Assembly (NCBI GenBank): GCA_937877575.1
Contig: CALFIZ010000207.1
Location: forward strand, 1-11,022
Direction of reading: 5' to 3'
Length of the DNA stretch: 11,022 nt
Source of the DNA: an uncultured Marinilabiliales bacterium
GTDB taxonomy: Bacteria; Bacteroidota; Bacteroidia; Bacteroidales; BM520
In this document: one piece after another, positions 1 through 8,116 of the stretch
How the letters are laid out: every line of letters begins with the position of its first letter
Position numbering within the stretch: the first letter of the stretch is position 1
Notes under the pieces: generated by a model
The model's database searches: none
The model's input: the letters and a program-made list of their open reading frames with translations, nothing else
Told to the model about the DNA's origin: nothing
Made by a program: the position numbers and the translations under genes

Positions 1-1478
1 AGCTTGCCGTCGTGGATACGCAGCGAACCGCCGCCTACCTCCACGCCGTTGCACACGAAGTCGTAGGCCACGGCACGCACTTTCTCGGGCGCAGTGTCAA
101 GCAGGGGAATGTCGTCAGGATTGGGCAGCGTAAACGGATGGTGCGTGGCCATGAGCCGCTGTTCCTCGTCGCTCCATTCAAAGAGCGGGAAATCGACAAC
201 CCAAAGCGGTGCGTATGTGTCATGAGGACGCAAGCCAAGTCTGTTACCCATTTCAAGACGAAGGTCGTTCATCTGCTTGCGGACCTTCATAATGTCATCG
301 CCACTGAGAATCAGCATCAAATCACCCGGATTTGCACCGACGGTCTGTGCCCATTTTGCGAGGTCGTCCTGTGAATAGAATTTGTCAACTGAAGACTTGA
401 AGGTGCCGTCAGCATTGCATTTAACATAAACAAGTCCCTTAGCGCCCGTCTGCGGACGTTTTACAAAGTCAGTCAAACCGTCAAGTTCCTTGCGGGTATA
501 TTCGGCACAGCCCGGTGCGGCGATTGCTATCACAGCCTTGGCATCGTTGAACACGCTGAAAGTGCTTGTCTTCACAATATCAGTAATTTCCACGAATTTC
601 ATGCCGAAACGGATATCCGGCTTGTCGCTGCCGTAATATTTCATAGCATCAGCCCAAGTCAGGCACGGAAAGTCATAGTCGAAATCAATGCCGCGAACTA
701 CCTTGAACACGTGTTTCATCATGCCTTCAAACATCTGTAAGACATCCTTCTGTTCCACAAACGACATTTCGCAGTCGATTTGAGTGAATTCAGGCTGACG
801 GTCAGCGCGGAGGTCTTCATCCCTGAAGCATTTCACAATCTGGAAATAGCGGTCTATACCGGCGACCATGAGAAGCTGTTTGAACTGCTGCGGTGACTGC
901 GGCAAAGCGTAAAACTGTCCCTGGTTCATACGTGAAGGCACTACGAAGTCGCGGGCACCCTCAGGGGTTGACTTGATGAGGAATGGGGTTTCCACTTCAA
1001 GGAAGTTACGGTCACTGAGGTAGTTACGTACCTCATGGACAACTTTGTGACGCAGGATAAGGTTATTTTTCACACAATCGCGGCGGATGTCAAGATAACG
1101 GTATTTCATTCTCAGTTCATCACCGCCGTCGGTATCGTCTTCAATGGTGAAAGGCGGTACTTTTGAAGTGTTGAGTATTTCAATGTCGGAAACTATTATT
1201 TCGATGTCACCGGTAGGCATATTGGCATTTTTGTTCGAGCGTTCGGCGACCATGCCCTTGACTTTGATGACATATTCCCTGCCGAGGGAGTCAGCCACAT
1301 CAAAAAGATGGGACTGTGTTTCAAAATTGAAGGCGAGCTGGGTGACGCCGTATCTGTCGCGGAGGTCGATAAACATCATTCCGCCAAGTCTGCGGACTTT
1401 CTTTACCCATCCGCATAAAGTCACTTCTTTATTGACATCGGTGATTCTAAGTTCACCACAAGTATGAGTTCTAAGCAT
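1..1478 (-). CDS. aspS: Aspartyl-tRNA synthetase, C-terminus cut by the window edge
   Basis: This class II aminoacyl-tRNA synthetase charges tRNA-Asp with aspartate in the cytoplasm. The 492 complete codons in view begin [10 protein letters not shown]. An N-terminal OB-fold anticodon-binding domain (about residues 1-105, with [11 protein letters not shown] near residue 21) is followed by the catalytic core. The core carries the motif 1 region (FLEVETPFL), the bacterial AspRS stretch [10 protein letters not shown], and motif 2 [14 protein letters not shown] starting at residue 218 with its ATP-binding Arg219. An insertion domain typical of bacterial AspRS follows. The visible part ends shortly after [10 protein letters not shown], so motif 3 (GxGxGxDR) and roughly 95 residues lie off the left edge, judging by the usual length of about 585-590. 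The ATG at 1476-1478 was chosen because it opens the conserved RTHTCGEL start and lies just behind a TAnnTTTG box. It is 44 nt downstream of the rodA stop on the same strand. Confidence 0.97.
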   Translation of the reverse strand, partial: MLRTHTCGELRITDVNKEVTLCGWVKKVRRLGGMMFIDLRDRYGVTQLAFNFETQSHLFDVADSLGREYVIKVKGMVAERSNKNANMPTGDIEIIVSDIEILNTSKVPPFTIEDDTDGGDELRMKYRYLDIRRDCVKNNLILRHKVVHEVRNYLSDRNFLEVETPFLIKSTPEGARDFVVPSRMNQGQFYALPQSPQQFKQLLMVAGIDRYFQIVKCFRDEDLRADRQPEFTQIDCEMSFVEQKDVLQMFEGMMKHVFKVVRGIDFDYDFPCLTWADAMKYYGSDKPDIRFGMKFVEITDIVKTSTFSVFNDAKAVIAIAAPGCAEYTRKELDGLTDFVKRPQTGAKGLVYVKCNADGTFKSSVDKFYSQDDLAKWAQTVGANPGDLMLILSGDDIMKVRKQMNDLRLEMGNRLGLRPHDTYAPLWVVDFPLFEWSDEEQRLMATHHPFTLPNPDDIPLLDTAPEKVRAVAYDFVCNGVEVGGGSLRIHDGK

Positions 1479-1493
1479 ATCTCAAAAATTTTG

Positions 1494-1501
1494 CAAAGGT
1501 A
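1494..1501 (-). promoter_or_regulatory. Probable aspS promoter, -7 box TACCTTTG
   Basis: Read on the minus strand, TACCTTTG matches the Bacteroidota -7 consensus TAnnTTTG exactly and is followed by CA, as in the two boxes of the mrdA/DUF4175 divergent region. It lies 15 nt upstream of the aspS ATG, which would give a leader of only about 10 nt. No clear TTTG -33 element is seen at the expected distance. It implies that aspS can be transcribed independently of mrdA-rodA, although readthrough across the 44-nt gap is also likely. Confidence 0.5.
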
Positions 1502-1522
1502 ATATTTTTATTTGAAATTGAA

Positions 1523-2788
1523 TCACGATAAGATGCTGTACCTGTATGCATCAAGTTTTATAAAAATGAAGAGCAGTATTGTGGTTGCGAGCAGGGACGA
1601 ACCGCCGTAACTGACAAATGGCAACGGAATGCCGATAACCGGCATCAATCCTATTGTCATGGCGATATTGATGAATACGTGGAAAAACAGGATTCCGACC
1701 ACGCAATACCCGTAAATCCTGCTGAACGGCGATCGCTGCCGTTCAGCCATCAGAATAAGTTTAAGCAATAAGGTGAAATAGACAGCCATAAGCAGGAAAC
1801 TGCCCAAAAAGCCTGTTTCTTCCGCCAAAGTGCAGAAAATGAAATCAGTATGTTGTTCAGGCACAAAATCCATCTTAGTCTGTGTGCCCTGGAGATAACC
1901 TTTTCCGACCCAATGTCCCGACCCAATGGCAATTTTCGACTGGTAAAGATTGTAGCCTACTCCCCTATTGTCTTCAATTTTCCCGAGGGTTACCATGATA
2001 CGGTTACGCTGATGCTGCTCAAGAATATTGTCAAAAGCCCATTGTTCGGCAAAAATCCATCCGACCGAAACAACGAATATTATTATGATTGTCAGCAATA
2101 TCCCTTTATTTTTGCGGAAAATGACATATCCAATCAGCAACAATGCTGAAATAACAGCAATCATTATATACTTATCGACAAGAAGGGCTATCACCGAAAC
2201 AGCGATAAGATACAGGATGGCAATAACCAAAGTCATTGAAAAGCCTTCCCTGAAGAGTGGGATGACAAAGGAAAGGAACACCATTGCCGACCCGGCATCC
2301 GGCTCAAGCATAATCAGGGCAATTGCAAGCAGGATAAACAAAAAAACCGGCAGTTGTTTCATAAAACTCTGGCCATAGAAGCCCTTGCTGCTAACATATT
2401 TCGAGACTGCCAACGCCGTGCCGAACTTGGCGAACTCGGAAGGCTGGATGCTGAAACCGCCGAAATTTATCCATGACTTTGCACCGGAAATCTCATCACC
2501 CACAACGATGACGGCTGCCAACATAAGCATTGTCAGCCCATAGACAGGGTAGGCGAAACGCTGGAACCAGCTGCCTTCAAGAAGGAGTATCAGCAAGGCG
2601 ACCACAAGTGAAACGGCAGCATAAACAGCCTGACTTCGGCTCATTGTGCCCGGTGACAAAACGCTGCTTGCATCTCCGGAATATTTCGACGAGAAGATTG
2701 TAAGAATACCGGTTGCAACCAATACGAGGTAAAGGAATACTGCAAACCAGTCAATACTTGCAAAAACTGAATTTCTCTTGTCGGCCAT
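1523..2788 (-). CDS. rodA: RodA, SEDS-family peptidoglycan glycosyltransferase
   Basis: RodA polymerises lipid II into glycan strands during lateral wall growth, working in the inner membrane with the class B transpeptidase PBP2. The 421-residue protein is strongly hydrophobic with about ten predicted membrane segments. SEDS landmarks are present in order: GAKSWINFGGFSIQPSEFAK (102-121), MLEPDAGSA (160-168), QSKIAIGSGHWVGKGYLQG (283-301), FVPEQHTDFIF (308-318) containing Asp315, which aligns with the catalytic Asp of E. coli RodA, and IPLPFVSYGGSSLL (387-400). The partner transpeptidase gene lies 24 nt upstream, which favours RodA over the division paralogue FtsW. The ATG start is preceded by an A-rich stretch rather than a Shine-Dalgarno sequence, as is common in Bacteroidota. 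The gene ends 44 nt before aspS. Confidence 0.95.
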   Translation of the reverse strand: MADKRNSVFASIDWFAVFLYLVLVATGILTIFSSKYSGDASSVLSPGTMSRSQAVYAAVSLVVALLILLLEGSWFQRFAYPVYGLTMLMLAAVIVVGDEISGAKSWINFGGFSIQPSEFAKFGTALAVSKYVSSKGFYGQSFMKQLPVFLFILLAIALIMLEPDAGSAMVFLSFVIPLFREGFSMTLVIAILYLIAVSVIALLVDKYIMIAVISALLLIGYVIFRKNKGILLTIIIIFVVSVGWIFAEQWAFDNILEQHQRNRIMVTLGKIEDNRGVGYNLYQSKIAIGSGHWVGKGYLQGTQTKMDFVPEQHTDFIFCTLAEETGFLGSFLLMAVYFTLLLKLILMAERQRSPFSRIYGYCVVGILFFHVFINIAMTIGLMPVIGIPLPFVSYGGSSLLATTILLFIFIKLDAYRYSILS

Positions 2789-2812
2789 GGTATTTTGATT
2801 TTGACTTGATTA

Positions 2813-4636
2813 TTATTCAATAGTGGTTGTTTCCAAAACCCGTTTTTCAATCCATTGACGGTTAGAGGCAATCGAATCATTGAGGTAATGCTCTATCATC
2901 ATGGAGGCTATCGGAACCGCGAAAGTGGCGCCATAGCCTGAGTTTTCGACTATGACAGCAATCGCTATCTTCGGATTGTACATTGGGGCAAAGGATATGA
3001 ACAGGGCATGGTTTTTCCCTGAGTTCTGTGCCGTTCCTGTTTTGCCGCAGACCTCAACACCCGGAACTTCAAGATAAACTCGCGATCCCGTCATTGACGC
3101 CATCTGCCGCATACCCTGCTTCACAGTCTCGAAATGCCGTTTGTCAATGCCTGTGGTGACGACCTCATTGGAGTAAGGATAAATCGTATCATTAGTGGTA
3201 TGATCGATAATTGCCTTTACAAGATGAGGTTTAATGTATGTGCCTTCATTGCCTATGGTGGCGGCAAGGTTGGCAAGTTGGATAGGGGTGACCTGAATTT
3301 CACCCTGACCTATTGACAATGAGCGTATTGTAGATGATTTCCATCCGCCTCTGCCATACCAGTTGTTGTAATAAGTGGTATCCGGAATCATGCCGGAATT
3401 TTCGGAAAAGATATCCGTGTTGAATTTGATTCCGAATCCGAACTTGTGGGCATATTCGTTCCACACCGTAAGTCCTGTTGCAGGATTATTATAATGGGAA
3501 ATGACATCTTCAAAAGCCCTGCGGAAGAAAGGGTTGCATGATTCCCGCAAAGCAGGGACAACGGAGAGGGGAGTCTGATGGTTGTGTGTACATTTGATAG
3601 GGGAGGAAACAGGACCGTTGCAGGTGAACTGGGTGTTTTCAGTAATCACGCCAAGCTGAAGCGCAACCAGCCCGTTGAAAGTCTTGAAAGTAGAACCTGG
3701 AGGATAAACGCCTGAAACCGCACGGTTTATCATCGGTTTCTGCACCGAATCGCGGAGAAGCTTGAGATAGTTTTTGGAACGTTCCCTGCCTACCAGCATG
3801 TTAGGGTCGAATCCCGGAGCTGAAACCATGGCGAGAATTCCGCCGGTGGCAGGGTCAATGGCCACAATGCTGCCCCTCTTGTTGGCCATCAGTTTTTCAC
3901 CATAACTTTGCAGGTCATTATCGATTTCAAGTATCAGATCAGCACCCTGAATCGCGTCAACATCGTCTTTCCCTTCATTGTAAGAACCCACCTCAACATT
4001 GGCGGAATTGACAATGATGGCACGGAACCCCTTCTGACCCCTGAGATATTTTTCGTATGTGAACTCCAGCCCTCTGACACCATGATAATCACCCAAACTG
4101 TACTCCTCATGCTTTTCAAGAAAACTTGCATCCGCCTCGCCTACATCACCAAGAATGTGTGCCCCATTGGAAAAAGGATATTGACGGACTGTACGGGAAA
4201 TGTAATAAATGCCCGGAAACTGGTACAGAAGCTCCTGCGCCGACAAAAAGTCCTCCTTCGATATCTGAGTGGCTATGACTGACGCTTTGTATCTCGAGTA
4301 TTTGCGGCATTTTTCAAGTTTCTCATTGAACGTGGAAGTATCCATGTTGATGAGATTGCAGAATTTGATGACATCAAAAGTGGAATCAATATATTTTGGC
4401 GTAACCAAAACATCATAGACAATGTTGTTGCTCACCATCAGCTTGCCCGTACGGTCATACATTTCACCCCTCGCAGGATATACGACTATATTCTTTATGG
4501 CATTGTTCTTGGCAAGATTTACATACTTGGTGGTAAGTACCTGCATGGTGAAGAGACGGATTATTATAACCATGAAGCAAATAGCTATAAATCCGATTAT
4601 CAGATACTTGCGATTTTGAAAGATGTCAGTTTTCAT
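2813..4636 (-). CDS. mrdA: Penicillin-binding protein 2, elongasome transpeptidase
   Basis: This class B penicillin-binding protein cross-links peptidoglycan on the periplasmic side during elongation, as partner of RodA. It has 607 residues from the ATG. A short cytoplasmic tail is followed by one membrane anchor (about residues 10-34), a pedestal domain opening with YPARGEMYDRTGKL, and a C-terminal transpeptidase domain. The active-site motifs are all intact: STFK with nucleophile Ser315, SCN at 366-368, and KTGT at 532-535. I chose the ATG at 4634-4636 (MKTDIFQNRKYL). An in-frame TTG five codons upstream is open but would add only GSFF, and the ATG start matches the short N-termini usual for this family. 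No mreC or mreD lies directly upstream; the upstream neighbour is the divergent DUF4175-like gene. It is probably cotranscribed with rodA. Confidence 0.95.
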   Translation of the reverse strand: MKTDIFQNRKYLIIGFIAICFMVIIIRLFTMQVLTTKYVNLAKNNAIKNIVVYPARGEMYDRTGKLMVSNNIVYDVLVTPKYIDSTFDVIKFCNLINMDTSTFNEKLEKCRKYSRYKASVIATQISKEDFLSAQELLYQFPGIYYISRTVRQYPFSNGAHILGDVGEADASFLEKHEEYSLGDYHGVRGLEFTYEKYLRGQKGFRAIIVNSANVEVGSYNEGKDDVDAIQGADLILEIDNDLQSYGEKLMANKRGSIVAIDPATGGILAMVSAPGFDPNMLVGRERSKNYLKLLRDSVQKPMINRAVSGVYPPGSTFKTFNGLVALQLGVITENTQFTCNGPVSSPIKCTHNHQTPLSVVPALRESCNPFFRRAFEDVISHYNNPATGLTVWNEYAHKFGFGIKFNTDIFSENSGMIPDTTYYNNWYGRGGWKSSTIRSLSIGQGEIQVTPIQLANLAATIGNEGTYIKPHLVKAIIDHTTNDTIYPYSNEVVTTGIDKRHFETVKQGMRQMASMTGSRVYLEVPGVEVCGKTGTAQNSGKNHALFISFAPMYNPKIAIAVIVENSGYGATFAVPIASMMIEHYLNDSIASNRQWIEKRVLETTTIE

Positions 4637-4664
4637 GAAAAATGATCCCAACTGTTATTCTTTG

Positions 4665-4672
4665 CAAAATTA
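4665..4672 (-). promoter_or_regulatory. Probable mrdA-rodA promoter, -7 box TAATTTTG
   Basis: On the minus strand TAATTTTG fits the TAnnTTTG -7 consensus and is followed by CA. It lies 28 nt upstream of the chosen mrdA ATG. A minus-strand TTTG occurs at 4685-4688, but the spacer of 12 nt is shorter than the roughly 19 nt preferred by the Bacteroidota primary sigma factor, so only the -7 box is convincing. A start site just downstream would give a leader of about 20 nt. Confidence 0.45.
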
Positions 4673-4698
4673 TACTGATTTTTTCAAATGGAATATTT

Positions 4699-4732
4699 TT
4701 TGCAGATATTTTATTTATAATATCTATCTTTG
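4699..4732 (+). promoter_or_regulatory. Promoter of the DUF4175-ybeY-mnmG operon
   Basis: TATCTTTG at 4725-4732 is an exact match to the Bacteroidota -7 consensus TAnnTTTG and is followed by CA. A TTTG at 4699-4702 can serve as the -33 element, with a 22-nt spacer (about 19 nt is typical). Transcription would start near 4737-4740, giving a leader of about 25 nt. The leader contains GGGG at 4754-4757, seven nt before the ATG, a possible weak ribosome-binding site. This promoter is back to back with the mrdA box on the other strand. Confidence 0.6.
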
Positions 4733-4764
4733 CAGGCTAAACACTTAATAAGCGGGGATTATAC

Positions 4765-7700
4765 ATGAATGTCATTAGGAATAAGATTGATAAATTCATC
4801 CGAAAATACTATACAAACCAAATACTTACAGGATTCATACTGCTGACGGGAATACTGTTGCTGCTTCTTCTCGTAAGTGTTCTCATAGAATATTTCGCAT
4901 GGATGAACGTAACCGGCAGAAAGATTCTTTTCTGGTCGGTAACCGGCATCTGTGCAATAATCTTCATATACTTTATTCTGCTGCCTCTATTAAGGATGCT
5001 CCGTTTGGGGAAAGTTATTTCCTACCGTCAGGCAGCCCAAATCATCGGAAAATACTTCCCGGACATCAAGGACAAACTGCTCAACTATTTGGAACTCGAG
5101 CAGATGCAGGATTCTTCTCTCGACAACAACGATCTGATTGTCGCAAGTATAAATCAAAAAACCGACAATTTGTCGCCGTTCAATTTCTCAAAGGCCGTAA
5201 GTTTCAAATCCGCCCTCAAACACTTGAAATATGTTGCTCCGGTAATTCTTGTGTTTCTTGCAGTGCTGATCGCAAAACCTTCTGTAATCAAACAGCCGGC
5301 GGAACGCATCATCAACTATAACACCGAATACGAAAAACCCCTGCCGTTTCATTTCATCCTCAAGAATGAAGACCTGAATGTCGTTCAGAATAAGGATTTT
5401 ACAGTATTTTTCTACACCATCGGCGACAAAAAGCCAGATAATGTGACCATAAACTTCAACAATGGGAAAAAATCAAACATTTCCTCAACGTACATGACCA
5501 AAGAGAACGATTCCCTGTTTTCATATACGTTCAAGAGTCTGCATGACAACCTGAAGTTTTATGCTTCAAGCGAGGACATCACGTCCGACACATACGAGGT
5601 AAATGTTTTCCCTCAACCGGCTCTTTTGGGATTCAACCTTGACCTCCATTACCCGAAATATACTAATAAAAAAGACGAAACCATTGAAAACACAGGTATA
5701 ATCAAAATCCTGTACGGGACTGTCGGAAACTGGGATTTCTCAACCAAAGACGCCGACGGACTTGTCGTCATCAAGGGAAGCGGCAAAGACACCTTGCAAA
5801 ATGACAACAGAAAAAAATCCGACCATTTCACTATGACTTCAAGGTTCTCTTACGATGATGAAATATCAATAGTTGCCTTTAACGAACATCTTTTCAGCAA
5901 AGACACTCTGAAATATACTATTCAGATTATCAATGATTTGTCTCCGGATATCCAAGTTATGGAAGCTCGCGACAGTCTTATGAACAGAGACTTTTTCTTC
6001 AGCGGCACCATATCCGACGATTACGGTTTTTCATCGTTGAAATTCTACTACAGAATCATCCAAGACCACAATTCAGGAAATTATTGGAGTATGGACGTTC
6101 CGTTCGATGCGCACAACACCATGCAGCGGTTTTACTGGCGCACGAGCATCAACGATTTGGGCATTCTTCCCGGAGAAAGCATCGAATACTACTTCGAAGT
6201 CTGTGACAACGATGAGGCGAGAGGCCACAAATGCTCAACCACACAGGTCATGACATTCCGCAGAATGAATGCGGACGAAATGGACGAGATGAGCGAAAAG
6301 ATGAGCGAGGAATTCAAGGAAAACCTTGACAATTCGATGGATAAAATCAATGATATCCAACAACAAATCGAGGACTTTCTGCGCGAACTCAAAGAGAAGG
6401 AAAATCTGACTTTCCAGGATAAGGAGAAACTCGAAAACATGCTTCAGGAACAACAGAAACTGATTGAAAACATGGAGCGTCAACAGGAAGGGCTTCAGAT
6501 TAACAACTACAATCAGAACCAATATAACAACTTCAGTGAGAGCATATTGGACAAACAACAAAAGATTGAGGAGCTGTATGACAAAATTCTCACCGAGGAT
6601 ATGAAGAAGCTGCTGGAAGAAATGCAGAAAATGCTGGAAAACTTCAACAAAGACAACCTCGACAGCCAGTTGCGTGAATTCGAACAGTCTTACGAAGACC
6701 TTGAAAAACAGTTGGATCAGACCCTTGAGCTATATAAAAATCTTGAATTCCAACAGGAATTTGAAAAAACAATGAGCAGTCTTGACAGCCTTGCCAACAA
6801 ACAGATGGAACTGTCGGAAAAAACCAAAGAAGCCGACAAAGACGACCTTGAAAGCATCGAAAAGGAACAGGAAAAGCTGAACGAAGAATTTGACAAAGTT
6901 AAGGAAGACCTCGAGAAGCTTGACCAAATGAATGAAAAACTGGAGGATAAATTCGACATTGACTTTGATGACCCGGATATCGACGACATAAGGAAAGAGA
7001 TGCAGGAGGCGAGTGAAAAACTGGAGAACAAAAAGAAGGATGCCTCTAAAAATCAGGAGAATGCGGGCAACAAGATGAAGAACATGGCCCAGAAGATGCA
7101 GCAGCAGTTTGATGATTCGATGTATGCTCAGGCAGCAGAAGACGAGGAATCGGTGCGCAGACTGCTTCAGAATGTGGTACACCTTTCCTTCAGTGAAGAG
7201 CAACTGATTGACGAGTTAAAAAAAGTTAAAGTCGGAAATCCGAAATATGTTGAGATAATTCACAAACAGAATGACATCAACAAGCAGTTGGCTATGACTG
7301 AGGACACTCTCACAGCGATAGCCAAAAGGAATTTCCAGATTAGCCAGTTCATTTTCAACGAATTAAAAGAACTTAAAGACGTATCGCAGCAGGCAACGAC
7401 AAGTCTCACCAACAGAAATGTTTCACAGGCGTCGAAGAACCTTCAGCAGACCATGAGTTCGCTGAACAAGTTTGCTTTGATGATATCTGAAAGTTTGGAT
7501 GAAATGGACGATCAGATGTCGAACATGGCATCTTGTCCAAACGGGAAGAAGCCCAAGAGCGGGAACAGCGGCAAAGCGAGCATGCAGACCATGAAAGACA
7601 TGCAGGAACAGCTCAAGAAACAGATGGAAGAGATGAAAGAGAATCAGGGTAAGAGCAAAAATTCCGGGAAAGAAGGGCAGATGAGTAACAGTGAGCAGTT

Positions 7701-8115
7701 TGCAAAAATGGCGATGGAGCAGGAGGCGATAAGAAGGCAGTTGGAACAGATTCAGCAGGAGTTACGCAGTGAAGGGCAAGGTCTTGACGGTGACTTGCAG
7801 AAAGCCATTGATGCCATGGAACAGAATGAGGTGGACCTCATCAACAAACGTCTCACTGATGAAATGATGAAGCGTCAGGAGGAAATCATGACACGTCTGC
7901 TCGAATCTGAAAAAGCGCAGAAGCAGCGTGAGCAGGACAACCAGAGACAATCGAAGGAAGGCAGAGTGTTCGACAGACTTTCACCGGAAGAAATTTTCAA
8001 TCCGGAAAACAAGGGGGAAAAGTTTGATGACGAGCTGCACACTGTTCCGCCAAACCTCAACAATTTCTACAGACAGAGAGTGGACAAATACAGATATGAA
8101 CTCAAAAAGCAATAA
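4765..8115 (+). CDS. DUF4175-like membrane protein with long coiled coil, function unknown
   Basis: This 1,116-residue protein of unknown function resembles what Bacteroidota genomes often label a DUF4175 family protein, sometimes loosely 'ATPase'. Two hydrophobic segments near the N-terminus (about 20-43 and 54-76) and a third at about 156-170 suggest a membrane anchor. Residues about 185-495 look beta-rich, as in tandem Ig-like modules, including ISDDYGFSSLKFYYR near 414. From about 500 to the C-terminus the sequence is highly charged and rich in Glu, Lys, Gln and Met with heptad-like spacing, predicting long coiled coils broken by a Gly/Ser/Lys linker near 925-940. The C-terminus (VPPNLNNFYRQRVDKY) looks like a conserved end motif. 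No Walker A motif or other catalytic signature was found. The ATG at 4765 lies behind a good promoter box, and the stop is one nt before ybeY, so it is probably the operon's first gene. An envelope scaffolding role is inference only. Confidence 0.85.
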   Translation: MNVIRNKIDKFIRKYYTNQILTGFILLTGILLLLLLVSVLIEYFAWMNVTGRKILFWSVTGICAIIFIYFILLPLLRMLRLGKVISYRQAAQIIGKYFPDIKDKLLNYLELEQMQDSSLDNNDLIVASINQKTDNLSPFNFSKAVSFKSALKHLKYVAPVILVFLAVLIAKPSVIKQPAERIINYNTEYEKPLPFHFILKNEDLNVVQNKDFTVFFYTIGDKKPDNVTINFNNGKKSNISSTYMTKENDSLFSYTFKSLHDNLKFYASSEDITSDTYEVNVFPQPALLGFNLDLHYPKYTNKKDETIENTGIIKILYGTVGNWDFSTKDADGLVVIKGSGKDTLQNDNRKKSDHFTMTSRFSYDDEISIVAFNEHLFSKDTLKYTIQIINDLSPDIQVMEARDSLMNRDFFFSGTISDDYGFSSLKFYYRIIQDHNSGNYWSMDVPFDAHNTMQRFYWRTSINDLGILPGESIEYYFEVCDNDEARGHKCSTTQVMTFRRMNADEMDEMSEKMSEEFKENLDNSMDKINDIQQQIEDFLRELKEKENLTFQDKEKLENMLQEQQKLIENMERQQEGLQINNYNQNQYNNFSESILDKQQKIEELYDKILTEDMKKLLEEMQKMLENFNKDNLDSQLREFEQSYEDLEKQLDQTLELYKNLEFQQEFEKTMSSLDSLANKQMELSEKTKEADKDDLESIEKEQEKLNEEFDKVKEDLEKLDQMNEKLEDKFDIDFDDPDIDDIRKEMQEASEKLENKKKDASKNQENAGNKMKNMAQKMQQQFDDSMYAQAAEDEESVRRLLQNVVHLSFSEEQLIDELKKVKVGNPKYVEIIHKQNDINKQLAMTEDTLTAIAKRNFQISQFIFNELKELKDVSQQATTSLTNRNVSQASKNLQQTMSSLNKFALMISESLDEMDDQMSNMASCPNGKKPKSGNSGKASMQTMKDMQEQLKKQMEEMKENQGKSKNSGKEGQMSNSEQFAKMAMEQEAIRRQLEQIQQELRSEGQGLDGDLQKAIDAMEQNEVDLINKRLTDEMMKRQEEIMTRLLESEKAQKQREQDNQRQSKEGRVFDRLSPEEIFNPENKGEKFDDELHTVPPNLNNFYRQRVDKYRYELKKQ

Positions 8116-8116
8116 A

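Noticed and set aside
706..715. Palindrome AACACGTGTT inside aspS, sharing the CACGTG core of the parS-like sites
   Set aside because: The arms (AA/TT rather than GTTNC/GNAAC) do not fit parS, and it lies in well-conserved AspRS coding sequence, so it is best explained by codons.
751..758. Half of the parS-like palindrome, TGTTCCAC, inside aspS
   Set aside because: Only one arm is present and the other side (AAACGACA) does not match. An 8-mer on either strand is plausible by chance in 11 kb.
4637..4651. Upstream TTG start for mrdA adding GSFFM
   Set aside because: The added residues have no family support, and the ATG at 4634-4636 gives the usual short tail before the membrane anchor.
6189..7203. 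Long hydrophobic open frames on the minus strand opposite the DUF4175-like coiled coil
   Set aside because: Glu/Lys/Gln-rich coding sequence read backwards gives Phe/Leu/Ser-rich open frames. There is no promoter box or family match.
7531..7590. Gly/Lys-rich stretch NGKKPKSGNSGKAS as a possible Walker A motif
   Set aside because: The spacing does not fit GxxxxGK[ST] and there is no Walker B partner; it reads as a flexible linker between coiled-coil segments.
7928..8116. Longer ybeY frame starting inside the DUF4175-like gene
   Set aside because: The extra residues overlap the conserved DUF4175-like C-terminus and are not YbeY-like. The ATG at 8117, one nt after the upstream stop, fits operon spacing and family length.
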